NCBI RefSeq assembly: GCF_034259325.1
Contig: NZ_JAXIVS010000010.1
Location: 186,001 to 250,000, forward strand
Source of the DNA: Hyalangium ruber
GTDB taxonomy: Bacteria > Myxococcota > Myxococcia > Myxococcales > Myxococcaceae
DNA length: 64,000 nt
Direction of reading: 5' to 3'
The position numbers and the translations under genes were made by a program. Under the pieces are notes generated by a model. The model was not told where the DNA came from. It saw only the letters and a list, made by a program, of their open reading frames with translations, and ran no database searches. This document shows positions 17,783 through 26,184 of this stretch, piece after piece (the first letter of the stretch is position 1; each line of letters opens with the position of its first letter).

Positions 17783-18244
17783 ATGCTCCGCTCGTTGATG
17801 CTCCTTCCGCTCGTGCTGCTGCTGGGTTGCGGCGACGAGGGCTCCTCCTCTTCTGGAGACCCTTCCCGTGTCACCTACGCGTCCGAGCTCAACGTGGACC
17901 TGGCCGCCATGGAGCGCCGCGACAGCGGCCTCTTCGTGCAGGACCTCGTGGTCGGCGAGGGCAGCGAGGCCCTCGCGAACCGCCCGGTGACGGTCCACTA
18001 CACGGGCTGGCTGCCCAACGGCACCCGGTTCGACAGCAGCCGCACCCGCAACAAGCCGTTCCAGTTCACCCTGGGCAAGGGCGTCGTCATCCAGGGCTGG
18101 GACGAGGGCGTCGCCGGCATGCGGGTGGGCGGCCAGCGCAAGCTCGTCATCCCCGCCGCGCTCGCCTATGGCAATGAGCCCCGCGGCCAGATTCCCGCCA
18201 ACTCCGTGCTCGTCTTCGACGTGGAGCTGATCTCCGTCCCCTAG
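17783..18244 (+). CDS. FKBP-type peptidyl-prolyl isomerase lipoprotein
   Basis: 153 residues: a lipoprotein signal (MLRSLMLLPLVLLLGC, lipobox LLLGC with C16), a short Ser-rich linker and one FKBP domain (about 55-153). Motifs are VTVHYTGWLPNGTRFDSS, VIQGWDEGVAGMRVGGQRKL and the end block IPANSVLVFDVEL. It should catalyse cis-trans Pro isomerisation and assist folding of envelope proteins from the membrane surface. The Gly/Ser/Asp after the lipid Cys gives no firm inner-membrane retention signal. Its TAG stop shares the CTAG palindrome with the stop of the convergent kinase gene. Confidence 0.93.
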   Translation: MLRSLMLLPLVLLLGCGDEGSSSSGDPSRVTYASELNVDLAAMERRDSGLFVQDLVVGEGSEALANRPVTVHYTGWLPNGTRFDSSRTRNKPFQFTLGKGVVIQGWDEGVAGMRVGGQRKLVIPAALAYGNEPRGQIPANSVLVFDVELISVP

Positions 18245-19938
18245 GCCGCCGCGCCCGGCCGGGCCTGCTGCTCCACCGGGGCCATCGGCAGCACGAGCCG
18301 GAACGTGGTGCCCTTGCCCGGCTCGCTCACCACGCCGATCCGTCCTCCCAGCGTGGTGATGATGCTGTGGCACACCGAGAGCCCCAGCCCCGTGCCCTGC
18401 CCCATCGGCTTGGTGGTGAAGAACGGATCGAAGATGCGCTCCAGGTGCTCTGGAGCAATCCCGCTGCCCGTATCGCTCACCTCCACCAGCACCTGTCCCG
18501 GCTCTCCCGGCCGCGCCGACACGCGGATCTCGTTCTGCTCCGCCTTCCCCTCGGGGATGGCGTGCGCCGCGTTGAGCAGCAGGTTGAGGAACACCTGCCC
18601 CAGCCGCGCCGCGTTGCCCTGCACCGCCGGCGCCTGGGAGAGGTCCTCCACCAGCCGCGCGCGGCGGCGAATCTCGTGCGCCGCCATCTTCACCGCCCCC
18701 CGCACCACCGCGCCCAGCTCCACCGACCCGAGGCTCGCGTCATCCGGCCGCGACAACGTCTTGAGGTCCTGGACGATGACGCGCACCTTCTCGGCCCCGT
18801 CGCGCGCGTCCGCCATCGCCGAGAGCAGCTCGGTGCGCTCCTCCTCCGGAGTGCCGCTCAGTGCCCGGCCCAGCTCCTTGTTCACGAAGTTGAGGTTGCT
18901 GAGCACGTAGGCCAGCGGGTTGTTGATTTCATGCCCCACGCCCGCCGCCAGCCGCCCCATGGAGGCCAGCCGGTCGGCGAACATGAGCTGCGCCTGCGTG
19001 TCCCGCAACCGCTGGAGGCTGTCGGCCAGCTGCACGTTGGCTGTCTCCAGCTGCGCGGTGCGCGTGTGGACCGTCTCCTCCAAGAGCGCGTTGTAGCGGC
19101 GGAACTCGCGCTCGGCCGCCTGGGCCTCCGCCTGCATCAGCCGCTGCTTCTCCTCCAACGTCTGCCGCAGCTCGGCCGCCATCCGGTTGAACGCCGACGC
19201 CAGCGCGCCCAGCTCGTCGCGCCGCCGCGCCGGCAGCTCCACCTCGAAGTGGCCCTGGCCGATGCGCTCGGCCCCCATCCGCAGCTCGCGCAGCTCCCGC
19301 TGCAGCGGCACCAGGATGAGCCCCGCCAGCACCCCCACCAGCACGACACACAAGAGCGGCACCAGGGTGCCCACCCGCAGCGCGCTGCGGAAGCTCTGAT
19401 CGAAGAGCTGGCGCATCACCCGGAGCTTCTCGCGCTTGGCGCCATCCGCCTGAGCGATGTGCGGGCCCACCTCCTTCTCGAAGTCCGTGAACCCGCGCCA
19501 CCACACCTCCGGTGACAGCGGCGCCTGCGCCGAGGCCGAGCGCGCCATCGCCTCCACCCGCGTGGCCCACTGGCGCTGGGCCTGGTGGATGTCCGCGAGG
19601 TAGCGCAGCTCGTTCGGATCCTCCTTCACCTCGTCCCAGCCGCGCTCCTCCGGGATGCTCGCCTCGAGCTTCGCGAGGGCCTCGGCCACGCCCCGCTCGT
19701 ACTCGACCCGCAGCCCCCGCGTGTCCTGGCCTTCGCTCGAGGCCTGGCGCAGCCGCTCCAGGAAGTCCCAGGCGCGGTGGTACATCTGGTCATAGAGGCC
19801 CAACTGCTGGTGGACCGAGGCGAGGCGGACGCGCAGCCACTGTCCCCGGAAGGCGCCCTGGAAGAGCGCCCCGCCCATGGCCCCCATCAGGCCCACGGCC
19901 ACCGCCGCGAACAGCAGCACCTTCGCGCGCATCGTCAT
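18241..19938 (-). CDS. Membrane sensor histidine kinase
   Basis: 565 residues. Transmembrane helix 1 is at about 5-27, a periplasmic helical sensor at 30-185, helix 2 at 189-211, then HAMP (212-265), a coiled coil (265-315), HisKA with phospho-acceptor His336 in GHEINNP, and a HATPase_c domain ending with GTGLGLSVCHSIITTLGG and GTTFRLVLP. This is an orthodox class I kinase with no receiver. The ATG at 19938 is chosen for the GAGAGG site 7 bp upstream and for the signal-anchor that follows. The cognate regulator is not adjacent; the divergent receiver-kinase at 20190 is a possible partner. Confidence 0.92.
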   Translation of the reverse strand: MTMRAKVLLFAAVAVGLMGAMGGALFQGAFRGQWLRVRLASVHQQLGLYDQMYHRAWDFLERLRQASSEGQDTRGLRVEYERGVAEALAKLEASIPEERGWDEVKEDPNELRYLADIHQAQRQWATRVEAMARSASAQAPLSPEVWWRGFTDFEKEVGPHIAQADGAKREKLRVMRQLFDQSFRSALRVGTLVPLLCVVLVGVLAGLILVPLQRELRELRMGAERIGQGHFEVELPARRRDELGALASAFNRMAAELRQTLEEKQRLMQAEAQAAEREFRRYNALLEETVHTRTAQLETANVQLADSLQRLRDTQAQLMFADRLASMGRLAAGVGHEINNPLAYVLSNLNFVNKELGRALSGTPEEERTELLSAMADARDGAEKVRVIVQDLKTLSRPDDASLGSVELGAVVRGAVKMAAHEIRRRARLVEDLSQAPAVQGNAARLGQVFLNLLLNAAHAIPEGKAEQNEIRVSARPGEPGQVLVEVSDTGSGIAPEHLERIFDPFFTTKPMGQGTGLGLSVCHSIITTLGGRIGVVSEPGKGTTFRLVLPMAPVEQQARPGAAA

Positions 19939-20189
19939 GGGGAGCCTCTCCGTTCCATGCGTCAGATTGGCTGGACTGGCGGCAGGTGGATCCCCGGTGG
20001 GTCGCACACTGTCCGACTCCAGACAGAGCCAGCGCCTGCTCCCCTGCCTGTCCCCCCAGCGAGGCGCCAGGGAAATCCTTGCTCCGTCTCAAAGGGTTAA
20101 CCGGTGTTCACCCGCGTCACCCAGCTCCCATTCCAAGAATTCAGGGCGGTTATGCTCCCGGTAGCCAAGGCTGAAGGGTAGGTAAGCTG

Positions 20190-22535
20190 TTGATCCCCAC
20201 CGAGACGACTGTCACACCTTCACCTACGTGGTACGGAACGAGCCTGCAGAGCGCCTCCTTCCAGCACCTGGAGCTGGCGGACGAGCCGACCTGGTCCCGG
20301 ACGCCCGGGGGAGCGACCGAGCCCAGCGTGCTGCTGGTGGACGACAACCCGGCCAACCTCATCGCCCTGGAGGCCATCCTCGAGCCGCTGGGGGTGCGCC
20401 TGGCCAAGGCCAGCTCGGGTGAGCAGGCGCTGCGGCTGCTGCTGAGCGAGGAGTTCGCCGTCATCCTGCTGGACGTGCAGATGACGGGCATGGACGGCTA
20501 CGAGACGGCCGCCCTCATCAAGCAGCGCGAGCGCACGCGCAACGTCCCCATCATCTTCCTGACGGCGTACGGCCGGGGCGAGGCGGAGGTGCAGGAGGGC
20601 TACGCGCACGGCGCGGTGGACTACCTGCAGAAGCCCTTCTCCTCGGAGGTGCTGCGCTCGAAGGTGTCCGTCTTCATCGAGCTGTTCCGGACCCAGCAGC
20701 AGGTGCGACGCCAGACGGAGCTCCTGCGTCGGCAGGAGGCCTTCGCGCGGGAGGCGGCGCACCGGGCCGCCGGCCACATCGCCCGGCTCCAGGCGCTCAC
20801 CTCGGTGCTGGCGGAGGCCACCTGCGTGGAGCAGGTGATGCGGGCGCTCTTCGAGCAGGGGCTGACCTCGCTGGGAGTCACCGCCGGCTCGGTGTGCCTG
20901 TTGGATGAGACGGGACAGAACCTGGAGGTCATCCAGTCCACGGGCTACTCCGAGGCCACCCTCCAGCAGTGGCGGAGCATGCCGCTGTCGCTCCACGTGC
21001 CGCTGACGGACGCGGTGCGCGAGGGGCGGCCGCAGTGGCTGGGCTCGGAGGCCGACTGGGCGGCGCGCTACCCGCACCTGGCCGTGCTGGCCAACTCCTG
21101 CGCCGCCATCGCCTTGCCGCTGCTGGTCAAGGGCCGGGGGCTGGGCGCCATCGGGCTGTCCTTCGACGCCGAGCGCGTCTTCACCGTGGATGACCGCGCC
21201 TTCTTCCACGCGATGGCGCACGCGTGCGCGCAGGCCATCGATCGGGCCCGCTTATATGAGGAGGAGCGGCTGTCCAACGAGCTGCTGCGCATCGCCGCCG
21301 CGCGCCTCCAGGTGCTGGCCGAGGCCACCGACGCCTTCAGCGCGGCCAACCGCGATCTGCCCGCGCTCTTCGACGCCATCGCCCACCAGGTGGTGTGCCA
21401 CCTGGGAGACTCGAGCCTGCTCAGCCTGCTGTCCGCGGATGGGCAGCAGTTGGAGCCCGTCTCCTTGCGGCACATGGAGCCCGGGGCGCAGGTACACATG
21501 CGCCAGCTGTTCAGCGCCGCGCCGGTCCCCGCCAACCAGGGGCTGCTGGGCAAGGTGGCGCGGAGCGGACAGTCCCTGTTCATCCCCGTCACTCCCCAGG
21601 AGTCGCTGCTCTCCGGCGTCAAGCCCGAGTACCGCGCCATGCTGGAGCACTTCCCCGTCCACTCCTTCATGGCGGTGCCGCTGCGGGTGCAGGGACGCGT
21701 GATTGGAGCGCTGGCGGTCTCGCGCCACACCCCGGGGCGCCCCTTCACCTCCGAGGACCAGCGGCTGCTGGAGGAGCTGGCGGACAAGGCGGCGCTGTCC
21801 ATCGAGAACGCCCGCCTCTTCCAGCAGCAGCAGCGGGACCAGGAGGAGCTGCGCAGCCGCGCCGAGTTCGAGCAGCAGCTCATCGGCATCGTCTCGCACG
21901 ACCTGCGCAACCCCCTGGGCGCCATCACCATGGCGGCGGGGCTGCTCGAGGCCAGCCCCGGGCTCACCGAGCGGCAGCTCAAGGCGGCGCGCCGCATCGC
22001 CTCCTCGTGCGAGCGCGCCACGGGCCTCATCCGAGACTTCCTGGACTTCACCCAGGCCCGCCTGGGCACCGGCATCCCCTTGCGGCGTCGGCCCATGGAC
22101 CTGCACGAAGTCACCCAGCACGTGGTGGACGAGGTGCAGCAGGCGCACCCCACGCGGCAGGTCCACTTCGAGGCGAGCGGGGACGGGCACGGCGAGTGGG
22201 ACCCGGACCGCATCTCCCAGGTGCTCACCAACCTGGTGGGCAACGCGCTGGCCTACAGCGCCCCGGGCACGCCCGTGCAGGTGCGGACCGCGGGCGGCCC
22301 CGAGGGCGCCCTGCTCGAGGTCCACAACCACGGCATGCCCATCGCTCCCGAGCTGCTGCCGCGCCTGTTCGAGCCGCTCACGCGCGGGGCGCCCACCGAG
22401 GGCACCTCCAGCCGCAGCATCGGCCTGGGCCTCTACATCGTCCGGGAGATCATCCGCGGTCACGGAGGCAGGGTGGAGGTGCGCTCCAGCGTGGAGCGGG
22501 GCACCACCTTCACGGTGCTGCTGCCCCGGCCGTGA
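20190..22535 (+). CDS. Receiver-GAF-GAF-histidine kinase hybrid
   Basis: A 781-residue cytoplasmic kinase. An N-terminal receiver (about 46-165) has D51-D52, phospho-acceptor D95 (ILLDVQMTGMDG), T125 and K148. Two GAF-type sensor domains follow (about 200-365 and 380-545), separated by coiled-coil helices, then HisKA with His570 (VSHDLRNP) and a HATPase_c domain ending GLGLYIVREIIRGHGG. A receiver at the N-terminus suggests it takes phosphate from another kinase, perhaps the divergent 18241-19938 protein. The start is a TTG at 20190 after GAAGGGTAGG; this start is not certain. The 31-bp spacing to the next gene suggests co-transcription. Confidence 0.88.
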   Translation: MIPTETTVTPSPTWYGTSLQSASFQHLELADEPTWSRTPGGATEPSVLLVDDNPANLIALEAILEPLGVRLAKASSGEQALRLLLSEEFAVILLDVQMTGMDGYETAALIKQRERTRNVPIIFLTAYGRGEAEVQEGYAHGAVDYLQKPFSSEVLRSKVSVFIELFRTQQQVRRQTELLRRQEAFAREAAHRAAGHIARLQALTSVLAEATCVEQVMRALFEQGLTSLGVTAGSVCLLDETGQNLEVIQSTGYSEATLQQWRSMPLSLHVPLTDAVREGRPQWLGSEADWAARYPHLAVLANSCAAIALPLLVKGRGLGAIGLSFDAERVFTVDDRAFFHAMAHACAQAIDRARLYEEERLSNELLRIAAARLQVLAEATDAFSAANRDLPALFDAIAHQVVCHLGDSSLLSLLSADGQQLEPVSLRHMEPGAQVHMRQLFSAAPVPANQGLLGKVARSGQSLFIPVTPQESLLSGVKPEYRAMLEHFPVHSFMAVPLRVQGRVIGALAVSRHTPGRPFTSEDQRLLEELADKAALSIENARLFQQQQRDQEELRSRAEFEQQLIGIVSHDLRNPLGAITMAAGLLEASPGLTERQLKAARRIASSCERATGLIRDFLDFTQARLGTGIPLRRRPMDLHEVTQHVVDEVQQAHPTRQVHFEASGDGHGEWDPDRISQVLTNLVGNALAYSAPGTPVQVRTAGGPEGALLEVHNHGMPIAPELLPRLFEPLTRGAPTEGTSSRSIGLGLYIVREIIRGHGGRVEVRSSVERGTTFTVLLPRP

Positions 22536-22566
22536 ACACGGTGCCCCTCTCATGGAGGAGTTCGAG

Positions 22567-23058
22567 ATGAACACGCTCACCATGGCCACGGGCCAGCACG
22601 AGCGGTCCTTCGTCACCTATGCCCGCGTGCTGGCCGCGCAGATTCTCTACCTCACCCCGTTCTTCTGGCTGCTGGAGCTGGCGCAGAACCAGCTCTTCCG
22701 CGCCATCCAGGGCGAGTGGGGATGGGTTTACCCGGCCTCGCCCTACCGCTGGTTCTCGTTCAGCAGCCTGATGCTGTGGGCGGGCGCCGTCTGGCTGCTG
22801 TGGACGCTGCACTACTGCTGGTTCCAGCCGAAGCACGTGCGCTTCGGGTGGCGCGTGGCCTATGGCACCGCCTTCACCTGGTGCGGCGAGTGGCTCGGTG
22901 GCTTCGTGGCCGACAAGGTGCTCGGCACGCCGCTGCAGGTGTGGCCCGGCTCGCCGCTGGTCTACGTGAGCTTCGGCGCGGTGTTCTTCTGGGTGAGCAA
23001 CGTGCTCGTCTACCACCTGCTCACGATGAACGCGGTGGAGGTGGCGCCGAAGGACTAG
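22567..23058 (+). CDS. Four-helix membrane protein of unknown function
   Basis: A 163-residue protein with four hydrophobic helices (about 20-42, 62-82, 93-112 and 135-155) and many Trp/Tyr residues. No family motif recognised. The ATG at 22567 is preceded by GGAGTTCGAG. It is 31 bp after the hybrid kinase and 14 bp before the acyl-CoA ligase, so the three may be one operon. It could be a small membrane sensor or a lipid-associated protein; nothing in the sequence decides. Confidence 0.7.
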   Translation: MNTLTMATGQHERSFVTYARVLAAQILYLTPFFWLLELAQNQLFRAIQGEWGWVYPASPYRWFSFSSLMLWAGAVWLLWTLHYCWFQPKHVRFGWRVAYGTAFTWCGEWLGGFVADKVLGTPLQVWPGSPLVYVSFGAVFFWVSNVLVYHLLTMNAVEVAPKD

Positions 23059-23072
23059 GCTGCCGCCCCGTC

Positions 23073-24665
23073 ATGACGACCCCTGATGCGGATGATGACG
23101 ACCTGGGGCAGCCGCCCTTCAGCCTCCTCCAGGTCTTCATGGAGCACGCGCGGAACACGCCCGAGCGGCCCGCGCTGAGCTTCGAGGCGGAGCGCTACAC
23201 CTACGGCGAGCTGGCCCACCACGTCACCGCCTTCGCCCAGGCGCTCCTGCGCCATGGCCTGAAGCCCGGGGACCGGGTGGCCCTCTTCCTGGAGAACAGC
23301 CCGCGCTTCGTCATCGCCTACCTCGGCGTGCAGTACGCGCACGGCATCGTCGTGCTCGTCAACACGCAGTACCGGCAGGTGGAGCTGGACCACATCCTCA
23401 CCGACTCCGGGGCCCGCGCCTGCGTCACCGGCGCCGCCGGGGCCGAGGAGCTCGTCCCGCTGCTGCCGGGCCTGCCCGCCCTGGAGTGGCTCATCCCCGT
23501 GGAGCCGCCCACCGTGGCGCTGCCGCCCCGCCTCACCGTGCTGCCCTTCGACGCGCTGCTCGGCGAGCCCGTGGAGCCCAAGCGCCTCATGCTGCTGCCC
23601 GGCAGCATCAACATCGCCGTGCTCGGCTACACCTCGGGCACCACCGGGCGCTCCAAGGGGGCGATGCTGCGGCAGAGCAACCTGCTCTCCAACATCCGGG
23701 CCGTCACCGAGGCCTGGCGGTGGACGGCCGCGGACCGGCTGCTGCTGGCCCTGCCCCTGTTCCACACGCACGGGCTCATGGTGGGCCTGCACGGCACGCT
23801 CTACACCGGCGGCAGCGTGGACCTGCGCCGCCGCTTCGTGGCCTCGGAGGTGCTCGAGGCGCTGCGGGACGACACCTCCCTGACGATGTTCTTCGGCGTG
23901 CCCACCATGTACGGGCGGCTCCTGGAGGAGGCGCGGCGCACCGGAGTGCGTCCCCGCCCGCTGCGGCTGATGGTCTCCGGTTCGGCGCCGCTCAGCCCCC
24001 AGCTCTTCCAGGACATCGAGGCCACGTTCGACCAGCGCATCCTCGAGCGCTACGGGATGACCGAGACCCTCATGAACACCACCAACCCCTACGACGGAGA
24101 GCGGCGGCCCGGCACGGTGGGCATGCCCTTCCCCGGCCAGGAGGCGCGCGTGGTGGACGTGCGCACGCGCGTGCCGGTGGCCGACGGGGAGCTGGGAGAG
24201 ATTGAAGTCCGCGGCCCTCACGTCTTCGCCGGCTACTGGCAGAAGGATGAGGCCACGCGCGAGTCGTTCGATGCGAATGGGTGGTGGTTCCGCACCGGGG
24301 ACCTGGGCCTGCGGGACAAGGACGGCTACTTCCACATCACCGGCCGGGCGCGCGAGCTCATCATCAGCGGCGGCTTCAACGTCTACCCGCGCGAGGTGGA
24401 GGAGGTGCTCGCCACGCACCCGGGCGTCGCCGAGGTGGCGGTGCTGGGGCTGCCGGACGCCGACTTCGGCGAGCAGGTGGTGGCGGTGGTGGTGCCCGCC
24501 GCCGGCCAGCCTCCGCCCGAGGCGCAGGCCCTGGTGGACTGGTGCAAGGACCGACTGGCCAGCTTCAAGAAGCCGCGCCGGGTGGAGTTCGTGGACGCGC
24601 TGCCGCGCAACGCCCTGGGCAAGGTCCAGAAGCATGTGCTGCGCGAGCGGCTGAGCCCCCGCTGA
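23073..24665 (+). CDS. AMP-forming acyl-CoA synthetase, MatB-like (malonyl-CoA synthetase type)
   Basis: 530 residues of the ANL superfamily. The P-loop YTSGTTGRSKGA is at 186-197, followed by the ALPLFHTHGLMVGLHG block, the A5 motif ERYGMTET, the A7 motif with TGD, the hinge and GGFNVYP, and the C-terminal catalytic Lys517 in NALGKVQK. LPLFHTHGL and the NTTNPYDGERRPGTVG stretch after YGMTET are close to malonate-CoA ligase (MatB), so malonate or methylmalonate is the likely substrate, which could feed polyketide extender supply. Substrate assignment is by resemblance only; a fatty acid is the alternative. Confidence 0.85.
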   Translation: MTTPDADDDDLGQPPFSLLQVFMEHARNTPERPALSFEAERYTYGELAHHVTAFAQALLRHGLKPGDRVALFLENSPRFVIAYLGVQYAHGIVVLVNTQYRQVELDHILTDSGARACVTGAAGAEELVPLLPGLPALEWLIPVEPPTVALPPRLTVLPFDALLGEPVEPKRLMLLPGSINIAVLGYTSGTTGRSKGAMLRQSNLLSNIRAVTEAWRWTAADRLLLALPLFHTHGLMVGLHGTLYTGGSVDLRRRFVASEVLEALRDDTSLTMFFGVPTMYGRLLEEARRTGVRPRPLRLMVSGSAPLSPQLFQDIEATFDQRILERYGMTETLMNTTNPYDGERRPGTVGMPFPGQEARVVDVRTRVPVADGELGEIEVRGPHVFAGYWQKDEATRESFDANGWWFRTGDLGLRDKDGYFHITGRARELIISGGFNVYPREVEEVLATHPGVAEVAVLGLPDADFGEQVVAVVVPAAGQPPPEAQALVDWCKDRLASFKKPRRVEFVDALPRNALGKVQKHVLRERLSPR

Positions 24666-24701
24666 GCGAAGGCCCGCGCCGGGGCCCCCGGCGGCTCCGG
24701 C

Positions 24702-25253
24702 TTACGGAGGGTTGGCGCGGAAGAAGGTGTCTCGGTAGAACTGCAGCTCGGTGATGCTGGCGCGAATGTCCGCCAGCGCCGTGTGCCCGGCGACGCCCTT
24801 GCGCGGCTCGAACGTGTTCGGATACCACGCGCGCGAGAGCACCTTGAGGCTCGTCACGTCCACCATCCGGTAGTGCAGGAAGCGCTCCAGCATCGGCATG
24901 TACTTGATGAGGAAGCGCCGGTCCGTGTGGATGGAGTTGCCGCAGAGGATGCCCTCGTTGATGGCGCAGTGGTCGGCCACCAGCGCCGTCACGTCTCGCT
25001 CGGCGATGCGCAGCGAAGTGGGCGAGGAGCGCACCTTCCCCAGCAACCCGTTGCGCGTGTGCATGTCCTTGACCACGGGCTCCATGCGCAGCAGCACTTC
25101 CTCCGGCTGCCAGATGACGCGCTCCATCTCCGCCAGCGGCCGGAGGTCCGGCCCGGTGATGATGACGCCAATCTCGATGATGGCGCAGGTGTCCGGGTCC
25201 AACCCCGTCATCTCGAGGTCCAGCCAGACAAAGCGCGGTTCGGGAGCATTCAT
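24702..25253 (-). CDS. orn: Oligoribonuclease
   Basis: A 183-residue DEDDh 3'-5' exonuclease that degrades 2-5 nt RNAs (and pGpG from c-di-GMP breakdown) to mononucleotides. All catalytic residues are visible: D12 and E14 in WLDLEMTGLD, D111 in NSIHTDRRFL, H157 and D162 in GHTALADI. Length is standard for Orn. It starts at the ATG at 25253 and is convergent with the acyl-CoA ligase. Confidence 0.96.
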   Translation of the reverse strand: MNAPEPRFVWLDLEMTGLDPDTCAIIEIGVIITGPDLRPLAEMERVIWQPEEVLLRMEPVVKDMHTRNGLLGKVRSSPTSLRIAERDVTALVADHCAINEGILCGNSIHTDRRFLIKYMPMLERFLHYRMVDVTSLKVLSRAWYPNTFEPRKGVAGHTALADIRASITELQFYRDTFFRANPP

Positions 25254-25307
25254 GGATGCCCGACCCTATACCAGCCCCAGAGGCGGTACTCCCAACCTGA
25301 AGAAGCG

Positions 25308-25997
25308 CTACATCCATTCTCCTCGGCCCGCGCTGCCCGCTCCCTGAGCCGCCGAGGCCAGCTCGCGCGCCCGCGCCACCAACTGGCGCGCCTCCAGGTC
25401 CGGCACCTCGCGGAAGTCGTCATACGCGGGGGCCACCGTGTGCAGCGACCAGATGGGCTGCAGGCACACCACCTCGTCCGCCTCGGGGCGCAGCCGCTCC
25501 AGCTCCTCCGCCGAGGCCACCGGCGTGGCCAGCACCACCCGCCGCGCGCCCTGCCGCCGTAGCCCCCGCAGCGCCGCGTACACCCGCGCGTCCCCCTGAG
25601 CCAGGCCGTCCACCACCAGCACCACCGTGCAGTGGCCCGTGTCGAGCCGGGGGTGCCCCCCTCGCAGCCGCTGCGCCGCGAGCGCCACCTCGCCCGCCTC
25701 CGACTCCATCCACCGCGCTAGCTCGGCTGCTGGGGCAGCGGCCGAGCGGATGCCCTCCACTTCCAGGTAGAGCCCCCCTCCCTCGGACACGGCGCCCACC
25801 AGGTGCCCGGGCTCCTTGGGGGACTCCACCGCCCGCGCCGCCCACGCATCCAAGGGCGCGCCCAGGGCCTGGGCCACCTCGAAGCCCACCCGGAGCCCTC
25901 CGCCATCCAACCCGAACACCCGCGTCGCCTCACTCCGGTAGGCGACCAGGTTCGCCGCCAGTCTTCGGCCCGCGTCCGCCCGATCTCGAAAGCGCAT
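25308..25997 (-). CDS. Phosphoribosyltransferase-like protein with altered PRPP loop
   Basis: 229 residues with the fold order of the phosphoribosyltransferase family that includes stand-alone 'PRTase' proteins: RLAANLVAYRSEATRVFGLDGGGLRVGFEVA at the N-terminus, a central 'GAV.EGG' element and a strand-loop VVLVVDGLAQGDA (about 132-144). Active family members have 'R.GG' and a 'VDDG.ATG' PRPP loop; here these read DGGG and VVDGLAQG, so one acidic residue and the T/S of the loop are gone. Catalysis may be lost or changed. It starts at the ATG at 25997. The RNA- or nucleotide-related orn is the neighbour, but no link is evident. Confidence 0.6.
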   Translation of the reverse strand: MRFRDRADAGRRLAANLVAYRSEATRVFGLDGGGLRVGFEVAQALGAPLDAWAARAVESPKEPGHLVGAVSEGGGLYLEVEGIRSAAAPAAELARWMESEAGEVALAAQRLRGGHPRLDTGHCTVVLVVDGLAQGDARVYAALRGLRRQGARRVVLATPVASAEELERLRPEADEVVCLQPIWSLHTVAPAYDDFREVPDLEARQLVARARELASAAQGAGSAGRGEWM

Positions 25998-26184
25998 GGC
26001 TCCTCCGCCTCTAGAAGGAAAAGCATGGTGACTGCGCGTTGCGTCAAAGGAAGGGGCGAGGGCTCCCTCGCTGGATCGCTCTTCGACAAATGGGCTGTCC
26101 CCTCGGACAAGTACCCGTGGGGTTGCCGAGCGACCGTCCGTGCGCACCTTCGTCGAACCGTCAATCCCTCCCTCGGGTCCCACC

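Noticed and set aside
18241-18244. Overlapping convergent stops (CTAG)
   Set aside because: Shared stop palindromes are common in packed genomes and do not indicate special regulation.
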